Shown: positions 31,932 through 44,118 of the stretch, in pieces
How the letters are laid out: each line of letters opens with the position of its first letter
Position numbering within the stretch: position 1 is the first letter of the stretch
Assembly (NCBI GenBank): GCA_039545275.1
Contig: BCHS01000001.1
Coordinates: forward strand, 1,814,853 to 1,878,852
Source of the DNA: Pseudomicrostroma phylloplanum
Lineage: Eukaryota; Basidiomycota; Exobasidiomycetes; Microstromatales
Length of the DNA stretch: 64,000 nucleotides
Direction: 5' to 3'
Translations under genes and position numbers: made by a program
Notes under the pieces: generated by a model
Databases searched by the model: none
What the model saw: the letters and a program-made list of their open reading frames with translations, nothing else
What the model was told of the DNA's origin: nothing

Positions 31932-33890
31932 TTAAGCCTGCTTGGTAGCTCCAGTCTTGAAGGCCAGGTAGTCCTGGTCCTGGTCCTCCATCAGCACCTC
32001 GGCCTCGAAGGAGACGTCGCCGAGGCTCAGAGGGTTCTCCTGCACCGTGGTCAGGGCGGGGGTGCCACTTCCGCGAAGCCAGATGGGGCTGGTGCGTCGC
32101 TTGACGTCGCGCAGGGGTGTGCCGCACTTGAAGCCGCAGTCCGCTGCGGTGAGGATCTTGACCTTGCGTGCAGGAGTCCATTCCACAAATCCGTGTGGCT
32201 TCGAAGCAGGTGTGGGGAGAGAGTGCTTGACGGCAGTCTTCAGGCCCTTCCTGGCTTCGGTGGCTCGAGGAGTAGCGGTAGCGGCGGCTGTGACAGGCTT
32301 GGGGGCAGCCTTGGCAGTCTTTGATGCAGTGGCGGCACCAACAGCCTTGACAACCTTGGGTGCAACGGTTGCCTTGGGTGCCACGGTGGTCTTGGGTGCA
32401 GCCTTGACGGGAGCAGCCTTGACGGGTGCGGTGGCGGCGCCAGCAGCCTTGACAACCTTGGGTGCAACGGTTGTCTTGGGTGCATTGGCAATGCTGATCC
32501 TGCTCCTGAGAACCATAGGTGTCGAGCTTTCCCTTGGCTTGACGGCTGCCACCTTGGGTGCGGCAGCCTTGGTGGGAGGCACAATGGCGCTGGTGCGTCC
32601 CTTGAGCGGCTTGGCGGCGATGGGGGCAGCTGCCTTAGCCTTTGCACCCACGACGGAGGTGGCAGTGGTGGGTGCAGTGCTCTTGGTGCTCGTAGAAATC
32701 TTGCCGGGCTTGGCGAGGGCGGGTGCCTTCGACTTGACCGCCTGCGAAGGCTTCTTGATGGTCTGGACAGCCTTGGCGACGTTCTTGGGAGCCTTCAAGG
32801 GTTTAATGTCGACGGTGGGGCCCACGGCGGCGAGCTCGCGTCGGAAAGCACTGCAGTTGGCGAGCAGTAGCGATCCTGCCGAGATATCGGGCAAGGGAAG
32901 GGTGTCATCCTTGCTGGCGGATTTCTTGGCGGTGTGCTTGGTCTTGACCGGTGCACCTTTGCGTACGAGGTCAGGGAGAGGACCCATGGTAGCATCGATG
33001 AGCAGCGACTCGTAGGAGAGCTGTGCGAGGACAAGGGATACATCCTCGGCGGTCTTGGACTTTGCGGCGAGCGTGGGCAGGCTCGATGGAGCTGCGCAAG
33101 TGAGCTCAAAGAGGGCGTTGACGTCCTTTTCGATGAGCATAGACTCCTTGGAGAGCTCAGCGAGGGCGAAGGACTGGTCCTCAGTGTGCTTTGCGTGCTG
33201 GGGCATCGGCCTGGAGTTCGTCTGAGGGATGAAGCGCTTCATGGCCTTAGATGGAACGATGAGGGAGGAGTCCCCCGACTTGATGGCAGTGGCGGTGGTG
33301 CTGGTGAGGATAGCACCGACCGTGAGCAGCTTGCAGGGTGCAGGGGCTGCTTCAGACGAAGGAGTAGTGGGCTCGGGCTGCTCCATGATCTCCGGGATTT
33401 CGTCCAAGTCGGATGGGCAGTTGAGTTTGCCTTGGAAGTCCTGTCCACAGAAGGAGGCGTTGATGTCGGCGTCGCCGATGACACAGAAGGAGCCGAGAGA
33501 GAAGGAGCAGTCCTCCTCCACGTCATTCTCGACGGGCTGCTCGTTGATCGCACCTGTAGGGGTGGGAGCAGAGGGGAGAGCGGGCGAGCTGGCAGAGGGA
33601 CAAACTACAGTGGGGGCAAAGAGGTTGTCAGGAAGGTCTGCCAAAACGTTGCCTCGGAAAGGCTCATTGACCGAAGTCTCTGAGCCATCATCGCTGAGGA
33701 GGGACAGCTCCTCCATTGGCGTAGGAGTCCCCCACGACATTGCGTCGTAGAATGCATCGATACGAATGCACTCGGGACAATACTCTACCGGTCCAGCCGA
33801 TACATCGGTCTTGGCCTGATCCTTCTTCGCCAGCGAAAGATGGAGGAGGCAGTAATGAGAAGCAGTGGGGATGCTGATGATAGAAGCCAT
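31932..33890 (-). CDS. Unrecognised Ala/Lys/Pro-rich protein with internal repeats
   Basis: Intron-less, 652 aa from a true ATG at 33890 (MASIISIPTASHYCLLHLS). The first third is acidic/Ser-rich. Three spaced copies of a short hydrophobic motif follow: FALAELSKESMLI, LVLAQLSYESLLI and LPLPDISAGSLLL, about 40-45 residues apart. Residues about 370-580 are Lys/Ala/Pro-rich with tandem KTTVAPK.VVKA.GAAT blocks. The C-terminus is basic (TPARKVKIL, TPLRDVKRRTSP) and ends with an acidic tail. The composition fits a chromatin- or DNA-associated or cell-cycle protein with linear motifs, but this is inference. It lies next to the satellite island. Confidence 0.8.
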   Translation of the reverse strand: MASIISIPTASHYCLLHLSLAKKDQAKTDVSAGPVEYCPECIRIDAFYDAMSWGTPTPMEELSLLSDDGSETSVNEPFRGNVLADLPDNLFAPTVVCPSASSPALPSAPTPTGAINEQPVENDVEEDCSFSLGSFCVIGDADINASFCGQDFQGKLNCPSDLDEIPEIMEQPEPTTPSSEAAPAPCKLLTVGAILTSTTATAIKSGDSSLIVPSKAMKRFIPQTNSRPMPQHAKHTEDQSFALAELSKESMLIEKDVNALFELTCAAPSSLPTLAAKSKTAEDVSLVLAQLSYESLLIDATMGPLPDLVRKGAPVKTKHTAKKSASKDDTLPLPDISAGSLLLANCSAFRRELAAVGPTVDIKPLKAPKNVAKAVQTIKKPSQAVKSKAPALAKPGKISTSTKSTAPTTATSVVGAKAKAAAPIAAKPLKGRTSAIVPPTKAAAPKVAAVKPRESSTPMVLRSRISIANAPKTTVAPKVVKAAGAATAPVKAAPVKAAPKTTVAPKATVAPKVVKAVGAATASKTAKAAPKPVTAAATATPRATEARKGLKTAVKHSLPTPASKPHGFVEWTPARKVKILTAADCGFKCGTPLRDVKRRTSPIWLRGSGTPALTTVQENPLSLGDVSFEAEVLMEDQDQDYLAFKTGATKQA

Positions 33891-35088
33891 TGTGAATGTC
33901 AACTAAGAGCAGCGAGATAAAGCAGGAGTGGTCTCAGTGGTTTTAGTCGTCTTTAAAAAGAGGAGTTAAAGCAGTAAGAGCGGGGTGGGTGAGGAGAAGA
34001 AGGGAGATGGTACGGCCTCGGATGGATGGAGTCCCTTGTAGGCGTGGGCCACGCCTGGCGCGCCCGCCTGGGGGGACTGCCGCCCCCGCCCTCGCCTCGG
34101 CCGGCCCAGCGTCTCTTCGGACCAAGGGTCCAACACGCCCTAGGAGGGAGGTGTTGGACCGGAGCTACAATAGGCGGACCGCTGCCTGTGAGCCAAGGGA
34201 GCGGGCGGGCATCTCGCCCGTCAATGTACCGCTCCAACCTCGGGCACACCGGGCATCAAGCTCCGATGGGCAGCCAGATCTCTCCTCTACAGCCGCCTGG
34301 CCGCACACACCGTGTGGGGTCATTACCACTTACTCAGAGGGACGCTACCCTACGCTGTACAACGAGTGCATCCAGCCAGCCAGGAGCACGACTTCACTAC
34401 GCTAGAGCGCCTCGAGCCGTCTGTGGTACAGGATGGCAACGCCCCCTGGCAAGAGCCCCGGCAGCCAGGCAGTCAGAGTCTCTCCGATCAGGTGTCCCCT
34501 CCATCGAGAGCCTCTTCAGGGTCGCCGGGCTCCCCTGCTCGTGCCCTCGCTGCCACAAGTCTCTTCCCTCACCGCACCAGCGGAACGGAGCCCTGCCCTG
34601 CCCTGCCTGCCCTGCCTGCGTGCCTGCCTGGGGCCATTGCACGCACTGGCGACGGCAAGACTGGATGGCTCCTCCGCCCGTCTAGGGTAGCTCAGCGCCT
34701 CCCACTCAGCCAGCCAGCCAGGCAGGCATCTAGCCAGTCAGCCAGCCAGCCCAGCCCGGCCAGCCAGACCAGGCCAGGCTAGAAGCGGATGCAAGTGCGA
34801 GTGCGAGGGCTAGGGCTGACTTCAGAGTCGATGGGGACGCTCCTCGTCCAGCAGGCAGGCAGGCAGGCAGACAAAGGCTCTCGTTCAGGCTCAGGCGTGG
34901 GGCGATAAACAATAAATAGCAGACAGCAGACAGCAGACAGCAGACAGCACGTATTTGTATGGTTGGGAAGCAGGCTCTATGGTATAGGGCACGACGCCAA
35001 GCAAGGTAACAGAAGAGTACAGGGGAAGGTGTTCAATACAGAAGCCCTCTCGAGTCATCCCAACGTGTGATCCCGCTCAATCAGAGCG
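33891..35088. other. Intergenic, low-complexity region
   Basis: No supported gene. Upstream leader of the 33890 gene on the right side, then GC-rich sequence with degenerate 'ccag' iterations (34700-34790) and a heptamer run near 34930. Overlapping plus frames here show no domain. Confidence 0.5.
34919..34949. repeat. Heptamer microsatellite (CAGACAG-type)
   Basis: About four tandem copies of 'agcagac' directly downstream of the 'ccag'/'ggca' iterations. Confidence 0.8.
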
Positions 35089-36020
35089 CTACATGGTGTA
35101 CAAGCTAAAGAGGATGGCCAGCTGAAGAGAGACTGTGAATACGGTGATGATGGCAATGACGTGACCTGCGGTCCTGAAGTCCCGATTGAAGATCCTCACG
35201 AGCGTCTTTGCTTCTCCTAGATCGCCTGCTTCATGGGGAGTAATACTCCGTTGACTGAACTCCGCTCTGCACTGCGGCTCGAGCCTCGCTGGACGTCCTG
35301 CTCAGTGTCCGTACCTTCTGTGTCCATCGCTGCCCCTTCACGGTCTTCATCGCGCTCCCGAGGTGCAGCCAGAATGGTAATCTTATCCTGTGCAATTGCA
35401 TCATTGAGCTCCTCTGTAGACACCTCTACCAGTGGCTCCTGGTATTGATCATCGTCCGTGGCGAGTGCGCGTTCTTGTGTGACTAGGGCAGGGACACTCG
35501 TAGTCGTTTTAGTGGCTGTTGTGCTGTGGGAGACGATCTGTAGGTTCGCCCAGTGTCGGTCGTTGCCCACGGCCAGCTGTGAGATGATGGAGAAAGAAGA
35601 GCGCGGTGGTGAGCTCTCCCTTACCCTGGTACCGAGCAGTACCTCTCCGCTTCCACTCACCTTCCGTCTCCAAGCAGCGACAAAGACATGTCCCAGACAA
35701 AGCAGCGTGTACAGCAGCCCAATCACCTGGAACCTCGGCTGGAAAACCTTTAGTACGAGTACGGCAAAGGATAGTTCCCCAAGTGCGGTTCGAGAGTAGG
35801 CGAGATCAAAGGTGCGTTGCATGGCTCTGAAGTCGGTTAGCTCGGAGAGGGTGACGAAGCGGGGTGGGCTTCGGGGAGGGGGGAGGACATTGTGTGCTCT
35901 TGAGGATGGGGATGCTGCTGAGGTTGAGGTTGAGGTGCCATTGTGTTGGCCGCGCTCGAGTGCTGATGAGCTGCCTTGTGATGCTGATGAGCTCGAAGTA
36001 GCGAGTGCGGATGCGCCCAT
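35089..36020 (-). CDS. DUF202 membrane protein
   Basis: Three exons, 35661-36020, 35315-35576 and 35089-35216 (GTGAGT and GTACGG donors, phases agree), give 249 aa. The family core is RTFDLAYSRTALGELSFAVLVLKVF, here with the second TM helix IGLLYTLLCLGHVFVAAW. The last exon supplies FNRDFRTAGHVIAIITVFT and a final helix (TVSLQLAILFSLYTM), completing the three-helix topology of DUF202, a domain also found in vacuolar transporter chaperone proteins. An acidic insert (about 170-205) separates helices 2 and 3. Without the first intron the frame stays open by chance. The ATG at 36020 is the first in frame; a Ser-rich N-terminal extension from an upstream exon cannot be excluded. Confidence 0.8.
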
Positions 36021-36666
36021 GACTGTGCTTGTAGAGTCTGCTAGGGATGGAGAGGTCTTGACTTGATCATAGTGTACGCCGCACTTGGCAGAGTCGTCTT
36101 GTTGTGTGCGGTTATCGAAGGGTTGTGAGACAGACGGAAGTGGGGGACAAGGTGGAGGATGGCTCACACTCGCAGGCGCAGATTGAGCTCAGTGATCACG
36201 CCATTGTGGGGTAGTCTATCTGGATCTGGATCGAATGCACTTCTATGCCAGGATCACACCACGTTGTTCTACTTTGACTGCGGATGACGAGGTCATATCA
36301 TTCCACTGTCCACCTGTTCAATGCTCCCGTCCTCTGCTGCTTGCCTGTTGTCCCACCCTCCCGCGGCGTGTTTGTGTGGATGGCATGCCGCGGCAAGCCG
36401 AGCGGGACTGGACTCGGGCGTGGCTGGGGGCCGTGCACGCCTCTTGGCCCTTATCAGTGGGCAAAGGCGGAGAAGCATCGGACAGGAAGGGAAGCAGAGC
36501 AACACACACACACACTCACCACTCACGCAAAGGGGGCCGAGATAGACGACGTACCTCTTCCCCGTACGTTACATCCCATCTAGACATACTCACATCCCTC
36601 GCATCTTCTCCTCACGCATCATCGTCATCCTCACTCATTCACACACACTCCTCTTTCTTCTCACCC
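36021..36666. promoter_or_regulatory. Divergent promoter, DUF202 / guanine deaminase
   Basis: Contains a short CA microsatellite (36503-36516) and a CT/CA-rich leader directly before the ATG at 36667. No gene was seen. Confidence 0.5.
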
Positions 36667-38905
36667 ATGGCGTCCACGTCCACACTCGGCAATGCAGCCA
36701 TTGATCACCGTCAGCGTCAGCTCTTCATCGGATCCCTCGTATCACCAAAAGCATTGCGAGAGATTACATTGATCAACAGCGGCCTCCTCGGAGTAGACCA
36801 GTGCGGCGCAATTGCATTCGTAGACGATCTCGAAGCTCACTCGGCCCAGGAGACAGCCAGGGACTCGTCCCTCACACGTACAGAGGAAGACGAAGGGGCT
36901 CGTACTCCTTCCGCCAGCGATGCAGCTCTCTCTGCCTTGTCTAGGCAGCAGCGCTCAGCTGTTCTTCTGCGCCTTGCTGCCCATGGATGGGACCTCGCGG
37001 ATTGCCAATTGACCATACTCAGATACGGAGAATTCCTCTGTCCTGGATTCATTGATACGCACACACACGCTTGCCAAGGTAAGCAGCACCTCAGTGAGGT
37101 CGTCTCGTGCTGCGACCTCATGGCTGACCATCTCTCTCCTCCCTACATCGCTACCAGTCCCCAATGTTGGTGTTGGCCAGCAGTACGAGCTCCTAGATTG
37201 GTTGAACAACGTCACCTTCCCCAGGGAAAAGCAGTTCGCTGATGTGGCATACGCAGAGAAGACGTACAACTCAGTGGTGAGTAGGCCGCAACGCAGTAGC
37301 CTCATCTTCTGAGCCCACGCTGACTGCCTATCTGTCTCTGTGCATATTCTGCTACAGGTGCAGCGCCTGCTAGACTCTGGCACAACAACAGCCTGCTACT
37401 ACGCCTCTCTGCACCTCGACGCGACCAAGATTCTCGCCAAAGTCTGCACACAACGTGGCCAACGTGCAATGGTCGGCAAGTGTCAAATGGACCGCAATGC
37501 CCCCGCAAACTATGTAGAGAAGAGTGCTGCAGGCTCGATACAGGACACCAAGGCTTTCATCAAGTACTGTGGGACATTGCACAAGCAAGCTACCAAGAAG
37601 GAGAGGAAACGAGCAGAGGGAGTGAGATCGCCTTCATCGTCCATCTCGTCAGAGACGAGCTCGTATTCCTTCTCTTCGGAGGGCTCGCAGGAGTCGTCCT
37701 TGTCGGACGAGGAGTCAGAGGAAGACATTGACGAAGATGATGCACTGATGAGGGACAGTGTTGAGCGGCTGAGCAAGACCGTGGACGAGGTCATGGGCGG
37801 CGAAGGTAAAGACACGGAGTCTGAGGATCGCAGCAACGTCGGTGTCCCCTCGAGCAAGCAGGACGACAGTGACCCAGCACCTGCAAAGAAGGTGAAAGTG
37901 GTGATACCCACGCTCGACTCGGCCAAGCCTCTGGTGCTCCCCATTATCACCCCACGCTTCGCCATCAGCTGCACAGACGCTCTCCTCACGAGCATCTCCG
38001 CCCTCGTGTCCCGCGACACCTCTCTGCGTATCCAAACGCACCTCAGCGAATCCCCAGGTGAAATCGCCTTCACCCAGGAGCTCTTCCCAACAGCCAAGTC
38101 CTACACGGACGTCTACGATCAATTCGGCCTCCTGGGCAACCGCACAGTTCTAGCGCACTGCATCCACCTCTCCGAAGAGGAGCTGCACCTGATCAAATCA
38201 AGAGACAGCGGAGTCTCACACTGTCCCGTCTCGAATATGAACATCCGCAGTGGTGCCAGCCCTGTTGGGGTGATGCTCAACAGAGGGATCAAGGTTGGAC
38301 TGGGCACGGACGTCTCGGGTGGGTATGGAATTGGGATGCTCAGCGCGATTCGAGAGGCGAGCGTGGTGGCAAAGGTCCTCAGCTTCACACAGAGGGAGTA
38401 CGGTCTTCCGCCCTCGAAGGGCAAAGGCGCAGATAAGGCAATCGAAGGCAGCAGCAACGGCGGTAGCCGAACCAATGGCAATGGCAACGGCAACGACAGC
38501 CGAGTGCTCGCGCACGACTATACGCTCGGCCCCCTGGAAATCTCCACCCTCCTCTGGCTCGCCACAATGGGCGGTGCACAAGTCGCCTCAATAGCAGATC
38601 GGGCCGGATCCCTCGAGGCAGGAAAGGACTTTGACGCTCTCCTCGTCCGTCTCTACGAACCTCACACCGACAACGAAGCTGACCATGCTGATGAAGCTGA
38701 GCAGAAGGAGAGAGGGAAGGAACAGGAGCAGTCGCAAGCAGCCTACGTGGGTAACCCGAGCGTGTATGTCGAAGAAGGGGAGAAGCTGGAAGCCCTTTTG
38801 GAGAAGTTCCTATTCACGGCGGATGATAGGAACTTGCAGCGCGTGTATGTCAAGGGGAGGATGGTGGGTGGAGTTGAGGGCAGGAGGGGAAGAGGAGGTA
38901 GGTAG
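36667..38905 (+). CDS. Guanine deaminase with large acidic insert
   Basis: Amidohydrolase converting guanine to xanthine in purine salvage and catabolism. Exons 36667-37078, 37158-37276 and 37358-38905 give 692 aa. Metal and active-site motifs are PGFIDTHTHACQ (HxH), TTTACYYASLH, QTHLSES, LAHCIHLSEEE, HCPVSNMNIRSG and LGTDVSGGYG. The family is usually 450-500 aa. The excess is an N-terminal acidic loop (about 55-85), a Ser/Glu/Asp-rich insert of about 110 residues (roughly 255-365) between two catalytic segments, and Gly/Asn- and Glu-rich loops near the C-terminus. All catalytic residues remain, so the enzyme is probably active. No peroxisomal or signal sequence was seen. Confidence 0.94.
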
Positions 38906-39711
38906 GCAGGTAGCGCAGCGCAGCGCATAGATGTCAGCGTATGCCTAAGGGGGGGCTGGGCCCTGGTGCTTCTCATTCTTGATAGATGCCGCAGATCTGA
39001 TTCGTCTCGTTCTCTCTTTGTCTTTCTCTCTCTGTGTACATTTGGTCTCGTAATTTATGCAATGCCTCTTTTGAATGCTCAGCTCACCCAAGCTCGCCAA
39101 CCCCGGCATGTGTGACCAGAAGCGAGCCGTGCGTGGACAATAGCAGACGAAGAACAGGAGGCGGGGGGTATCCAGGGCTCTATTTGTTATCAAAGCGAAC
39201 CACCGTCGGATTGAATCAATCGAAGAATCGACCTGACTGACTGACTGACTGACTGAGCTGAGCTGAGACAAGGCAGATCGAACCGACGGCCACGACGACG
39301 ACGGTGCCCCAAGTGCAAGTGCAAGTGCGATCGAGGATAAAAGTCGCAACGAAGAAGGCAGAGGGGGTTGCGAGTAACTGATGTGATGTGAGCGATGTGA
39401 TGTGGCCTATACCTCGTCCGTTTGGCTTGTACTGGTACTGACAAAAAGGATGGTATGAAAATGACAGTATGGACAGCTATAGGACTACGAGGTCTGTGGG
39501 TGAGGTTGGGAGTGCGGTGAGGCTGAACGGCGAGGGGAGTTGAAGGGGAGGACCACTGTGGCTGAATGAATGAACCTAGCAATTATGGGGAATGATGCGA
39601 AGTGAATGACAAATGAATGACGAAGAGGAAAGTAGAGAGTATGATGTGCCCGTGTCAAGCGCCTCCCCCCCTTTTTTCCTACCACTCAGAGCTCGCCGAT
39701 GATGGGCCGAT
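38906..39711. other. Convergent intergenic region with ACTG microsatellite
   Basis: Lies between the stop codons of guanine deaminase and the kinase. It contains (ACTG)n followed by (AGCTG)n at about 39233-39267. No gene is supported. Confidence 0.55.
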
Positions 39712-42700
39712 TCACCGAGGTGGTCCACTGCCGTCGGCCATGTCCGAGTCCTCCTCTGGTGCTACGGCGATCAAGGAGCTAAAAGGCGGTAGCCTGGTAG
39801 ACAGCCCCTGCCCGCCTTTGCCTCCTCCCCACATCGGATTGACATTGTTGCTGGGCCCGCTTGCCCAATGACCAGCATTGGGAGCACCGCTGCTGGCCCT
39901 AGCGCCCCCAGACTGACTGCCATAGTCCGTGTTGATCATTTGCTGGTGCTCAGCCGGCTGAACATCTGCTCCGCCATTGTACGAGGCAGAATGAGGCACC
40001 GCTTGCTGAGGGTGATACGTTGGACCTCCAGGGGTAGTCACCTCTCCGCGACTGTTCAAGTAAGGCCGAGGTGCACTGGTGCTCGACGGTCGACGCAAAG
40101 CCTTTGGACGACTTCCCCTCCTTCGGTCTTCATCCGTGTTGAGGGGTGGTAGTGGGAATTGAGAGTAGTACGACTGAGAGGATGATGTCCTCGACGGCGG
40201 AGAGCTTGGTAGAGGCGGCGGCTGCGTCGAACTTGCGGACAGAGGGATATGATGACCCGTGGGAGAGGGTCCACTAAGACCGGTGTTGATCTGTCCGCCA
40301 CCGTAAGGATGAAAGCGAGGAGCCGATGTGTGGTGGAGGGGCGAAGCTGAGCCAGCCCTCTGAATGGATGAGGCTCTACTTCGGGTGGACCTCCCCTGTC
40401 GGCTGGAAGGCTTGTTGCTCGCACCACCAGTGGACTGCTGCCCGGTCGTTCCTTCGGCAGCAGTCATGGCCTCCATATTCGACACGAGCTGGGAATCTAG
40501 AGAGTGGATAGATCCTACGTCCTCGTTGAGGTGGAGTGAGTCATTCGAGCCAACGAAGAACCGGTAGCTTCCCGTGCTATGCGCCAAAGTGTCTAGACCA
40601 GAGCTAAGACTCGACGCTGAACTCTGTCGTTGCTTCAAGCCAGGGTGCCCAGCCATAAGGCGCCGATTACCACCGTACGGGCCGGGGTCACTCTCATTCG
40701 TTGCATATGATGCCACCGATCCAGGTCGAGGTGCACCCCGCATTGCACCCATGATCATCTGCGAGTAAGGCCCAGTGGGAGAGTGGAAAGGACGAGATGA
40801 AGGTCCACCGGGAGAGAACTGGGTAGCCAGACTCGTGGTAGGCGAGCGATACTGTTGTTGAAATAGGCTCTGCGAGCCATTGAGCATGCCGTTTGGCCCC
40901 ATGGACGCGAGACCGAGGCCACCAGCTGGCTGAGCCGAACGAGGACTCTCGAGCGGGGAGAGTGTTCCCGTGCTGGCCAGGGTATTGGTCTGCTTTCCTT
41001 TGCCCTTGTCGCCTGCCGCTCCTAGACCGTTGCTCAGCCATTCGACTTGCTCCCTCCCATCACTAGCGGAGATGATCTGATTCCTCTTCTGCATCACTGC
41101 TCGTGCCCGGTCTCTTGCCGCCTTTTCTTGCGCTTGTCTCTTCGCCTTCTCGTTCTGCTTCGCAACCTTCTCTGCTTCCTTCTTGGCTTTCTTAGGGTCC
41201 GGAGGTGCGCCACCTTGTGCGAACTTCGGCTCAGCCTCACCAGAACCTGAATGAGAGGTTTGCATTTGTGGTGCGGTAGCCATACCAGCAAAGCCGCCGA
41301 TTGCCCCTGTCATGGGTGCGAGTGTGTTATCAGAGGGAGTCGCCGTGGAGTAGGATGGCTTCCTTGACTGAAGACCACCGCTTGGGTCCAGGCCTTGTGA
41401 GTACCCAGCATTGTTGCCCCCAGTGCCTGCGTTTGTATTGCTGTGGTTTCCGGAAAAGACAGAGGAAAGAGTCATTCCCCACCCCTTTCGACGCTCTGTT
41501 GGTCTGCCGCCTACCGAAGCCTCATCCATTCGAGCAGAAGCAGCACTTGCTTCAGCATTGCTGCTGTACAAGGGGGCGGAGATCTGTTGACCTCCAGCAC
41601 TGCTGTCCTTACTGATAGAATCAAGCTTGGGTTGGGGTTCTCTTGACAGCGCGTGTGGATGAGATTGGTAGTGGTCTCGTGACCCCATTACCGACGGGTC
41701 GTAGAAATGACGCGGCTGGAGTCCCGAGGGTTCATCCTGCTGTGATGGTCTCCTCCCCTGACTGTCTCCGGGAATCTCTTGCTGAGGCCGGTAGAACAGC
41801 AAACGTTGAAGCGGTACGGTCTGCTGTTGTTGCGGGCCAGAAGTCACTACCGCATTACTTCCCTCTCCAAAGGCAGGTCGAGCACTGGGTGGCATGTTCG
41901 AATGCGATGGTGGCATAGCTTGTCGAGCAGCGGTAGGATCGACAGCGACTGAGGGCGGTATCGAGGCCTTCGTGGCCGCTGTAGTTGCCAGTGACTCCTT
42001 ATGTGGCTGCAAACGCGGTGCAACAGAGAGGAGGTAGGGATGCCTCATGCAGTGGGCAGTCGTGAACCGTATCGCTGGATCATAGCGCAGAAGATCTTCG
42101 ATGCAATCGACGAGCTCGATTGGCACTCGGGAGCTGAACAGGCTTGAGAACTTCACGGGTGTTGCCTGCGGAAACAGACAACCAAGTCAAGGTAGAAAGG
42201 GGAGAACACCACCGTGTCAGTCATTTGAAACATCGCTAGAATCGCAGCTTAAGCTCACCTTTGGCCACTGAAAGCCCACGCCCGCCGCCATGTGGAGACC
42301 GCCCTCCCACGATCCTCCTCCCCTTGTTCTACCCCTCGAGTCGGTCCCGTAGTTGGTGAAAGGATCTCCGAGGACTTCGCAGATCTGCAGGATTTGATCC
42401 ACCTCGCTGTCGCCGGGAAAGAGAGGTTTTAGATTGACAAGCTCTGCCAGAATCGTCCCTAAAGCCCACAAGTCGACCGGGTTCGAGTAGTCCTTCGAGC
42501 GCAGGAGGACTTCAGGGGCCCGGTACCACCTCGTGGAGACATATTCGGTATAGGGAGGTATCGAGGCTGTCTCCCTTGCAAGACCGAAATCGGCCAGCTT
42601 AACGATGACAATGACGTCTCGTTCAGGAGGCATGACGGGCCTGGAGTCTGACTGGAATGCAGGATAATCATCGAGACCAGTGGTAGTGATGAGAAGATTT

Positions 42701-44118
42701 TCTGGCTTCATGTCTCGGTGGAAGTAACCGTGCTCGTGGATGTGGTGCAGGCCGTGTATGATCTGCTTGAAAATTGACGCTACAAGACCACCTGCGAGTG
42801 GTCGACCCTTGCGAGACTTCGTCAGCTGGTATAAGTTGCCCTCCATGCATTCGAAGACGAAGTGTAGCTCTTTGGTCGATGGATCAAGGAAGGCATCATA
42901 GAGGGGGATAATGTTGGCGTGATGGGGAATATCGAGTAACGACTGTGAAGGGGAGGGGATGGAAGTAGGAGAGGTGATAAGTGGGCCGTCTCCTTAGATT
43001 ACGATGCGACTGCCTCGGCTGCATCCAACGTCCTCTGCCATTCGACTCACTTTGAGCTCCTTGAGTTTGAGACAGTCGTTCCAGCTCTTGAAAGGTTTTT
43101 TCATCCGTTTGATTGCCACCAGCCTCTTACCAACATACTCCGGTCTCGTTGTGGGGTGTTGCATCGGACTCAGCATGGTCCCACTTGGCAGCGGACTCTT
43201 CCAATCCGCCAGGGATACTGTGCCGAAGGATCCATCTCCAGCCGCTTTGATGATGGTAAAGTCTCGTGGACCCTCTCTCATCAGACTTGCAGCAGTAGTT
43301 GGCACTGGAGCGTTGGCCTCAGGGACTGTGAGCGTCGAGGAAACATATGAACGAGGCGGGGGATTGCTGCTCGACCCATGACTATTGACCCCTTGCCGGC
43401 CCTCCTGCTGTTGTGCCATGGCATCGTATCGAGACGAGGATGGATCGGAGGGCTTCCAGCCGAGCTCACGAGCACCTGGCTGCTGACTTGACGATGCCAT
43501 TCCGTAGCCATTTGAGTCTCGCATAGCATCCAATAGTGGTGGTAGCTGCTGATATTGTGAATGTTGCTGTTGCTGCTGCTGCTGCTGCTGTTGCTGAAGA
43601 GGTTGTGTCGTTGGGTGATGATGATGGTGCTGAGGAAGCTGCTGAGCATGACTACCTTGCTGACCGTTGGACATGCCACCAGATGCTTGCTGAGAGGCAG
43701 CGTAGTGGTGAGAGTATCTCTTTGGCGAAGGTGGCAGATGGGCGGGCGAGATGCTCATTCCACTCCCACTAGGCCCAGCTATGGCATTGGGGCCAGCATT
43801 GTGAGCCGTACTTCCGGCATAGTAGTGGTGAGCAGGCGAGGAGGACTGCACACCTTCGAGGAGAGGCATCTGGCACGTGGCCTCCCCGTCAAGAGCTTGT
43901 GTGGGCGATGGTGGGCAGGTTGCGTGATGGGAGTGGTAAGGAGATGATGTGAGGGGGGTGATCTCGCAGCAGAAGTGATCCTCTGTACCTAGCGGCGGCG
44001 CAGGAGGGAGTAGACTGCTGTCGATGAGCTGAAGCGAGGAAACAAAATGAGCGGGATTTGAGGGGGTCAGCGTCGTTGATTTAAGGGGGCTAAATTGTAA
44101 TGGTGATTTGTGAACCAT
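39712..44118 (-). CDS. crk1: Ime2/RCK-type protein kinase, Crk1-like
   Basis: Three exons, 43051-44118, 42259-42942 and 39712-42165 (all phase 0), give 1401 aa. A Ser/His/Gln-rich N-terminal extension (about 300 aa) precedes the kinase domain (about 305-600). Its motifs are [31 protein letters not shown], the MAPK-like TEY activation motif ([16 protein letters not shown]), DLWALGTI, and [16 protein letters not shown]. The domain has an insert between the glycine loop and the Lys strand. The C-terminal 700 residues are disordered. The TEY-bearing Ime2 relative in Ustilago is Crk1, which links environmental signals to mating and morphogenesis. Orthology is inferred from motif and layout. The start at 44118 is the first ATG of the open exon; upstream exons are possible. 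Confidence 0.9.
43564..43596. repeat. CAG/CAA trinucleotide run in kinase exon 1
   Basis: Eleven consecutive Gln codons on the minus strand, mostly CAG, with His-rich coding sequence nearby. Likely length-polymorphic. Confidence 0.9.
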
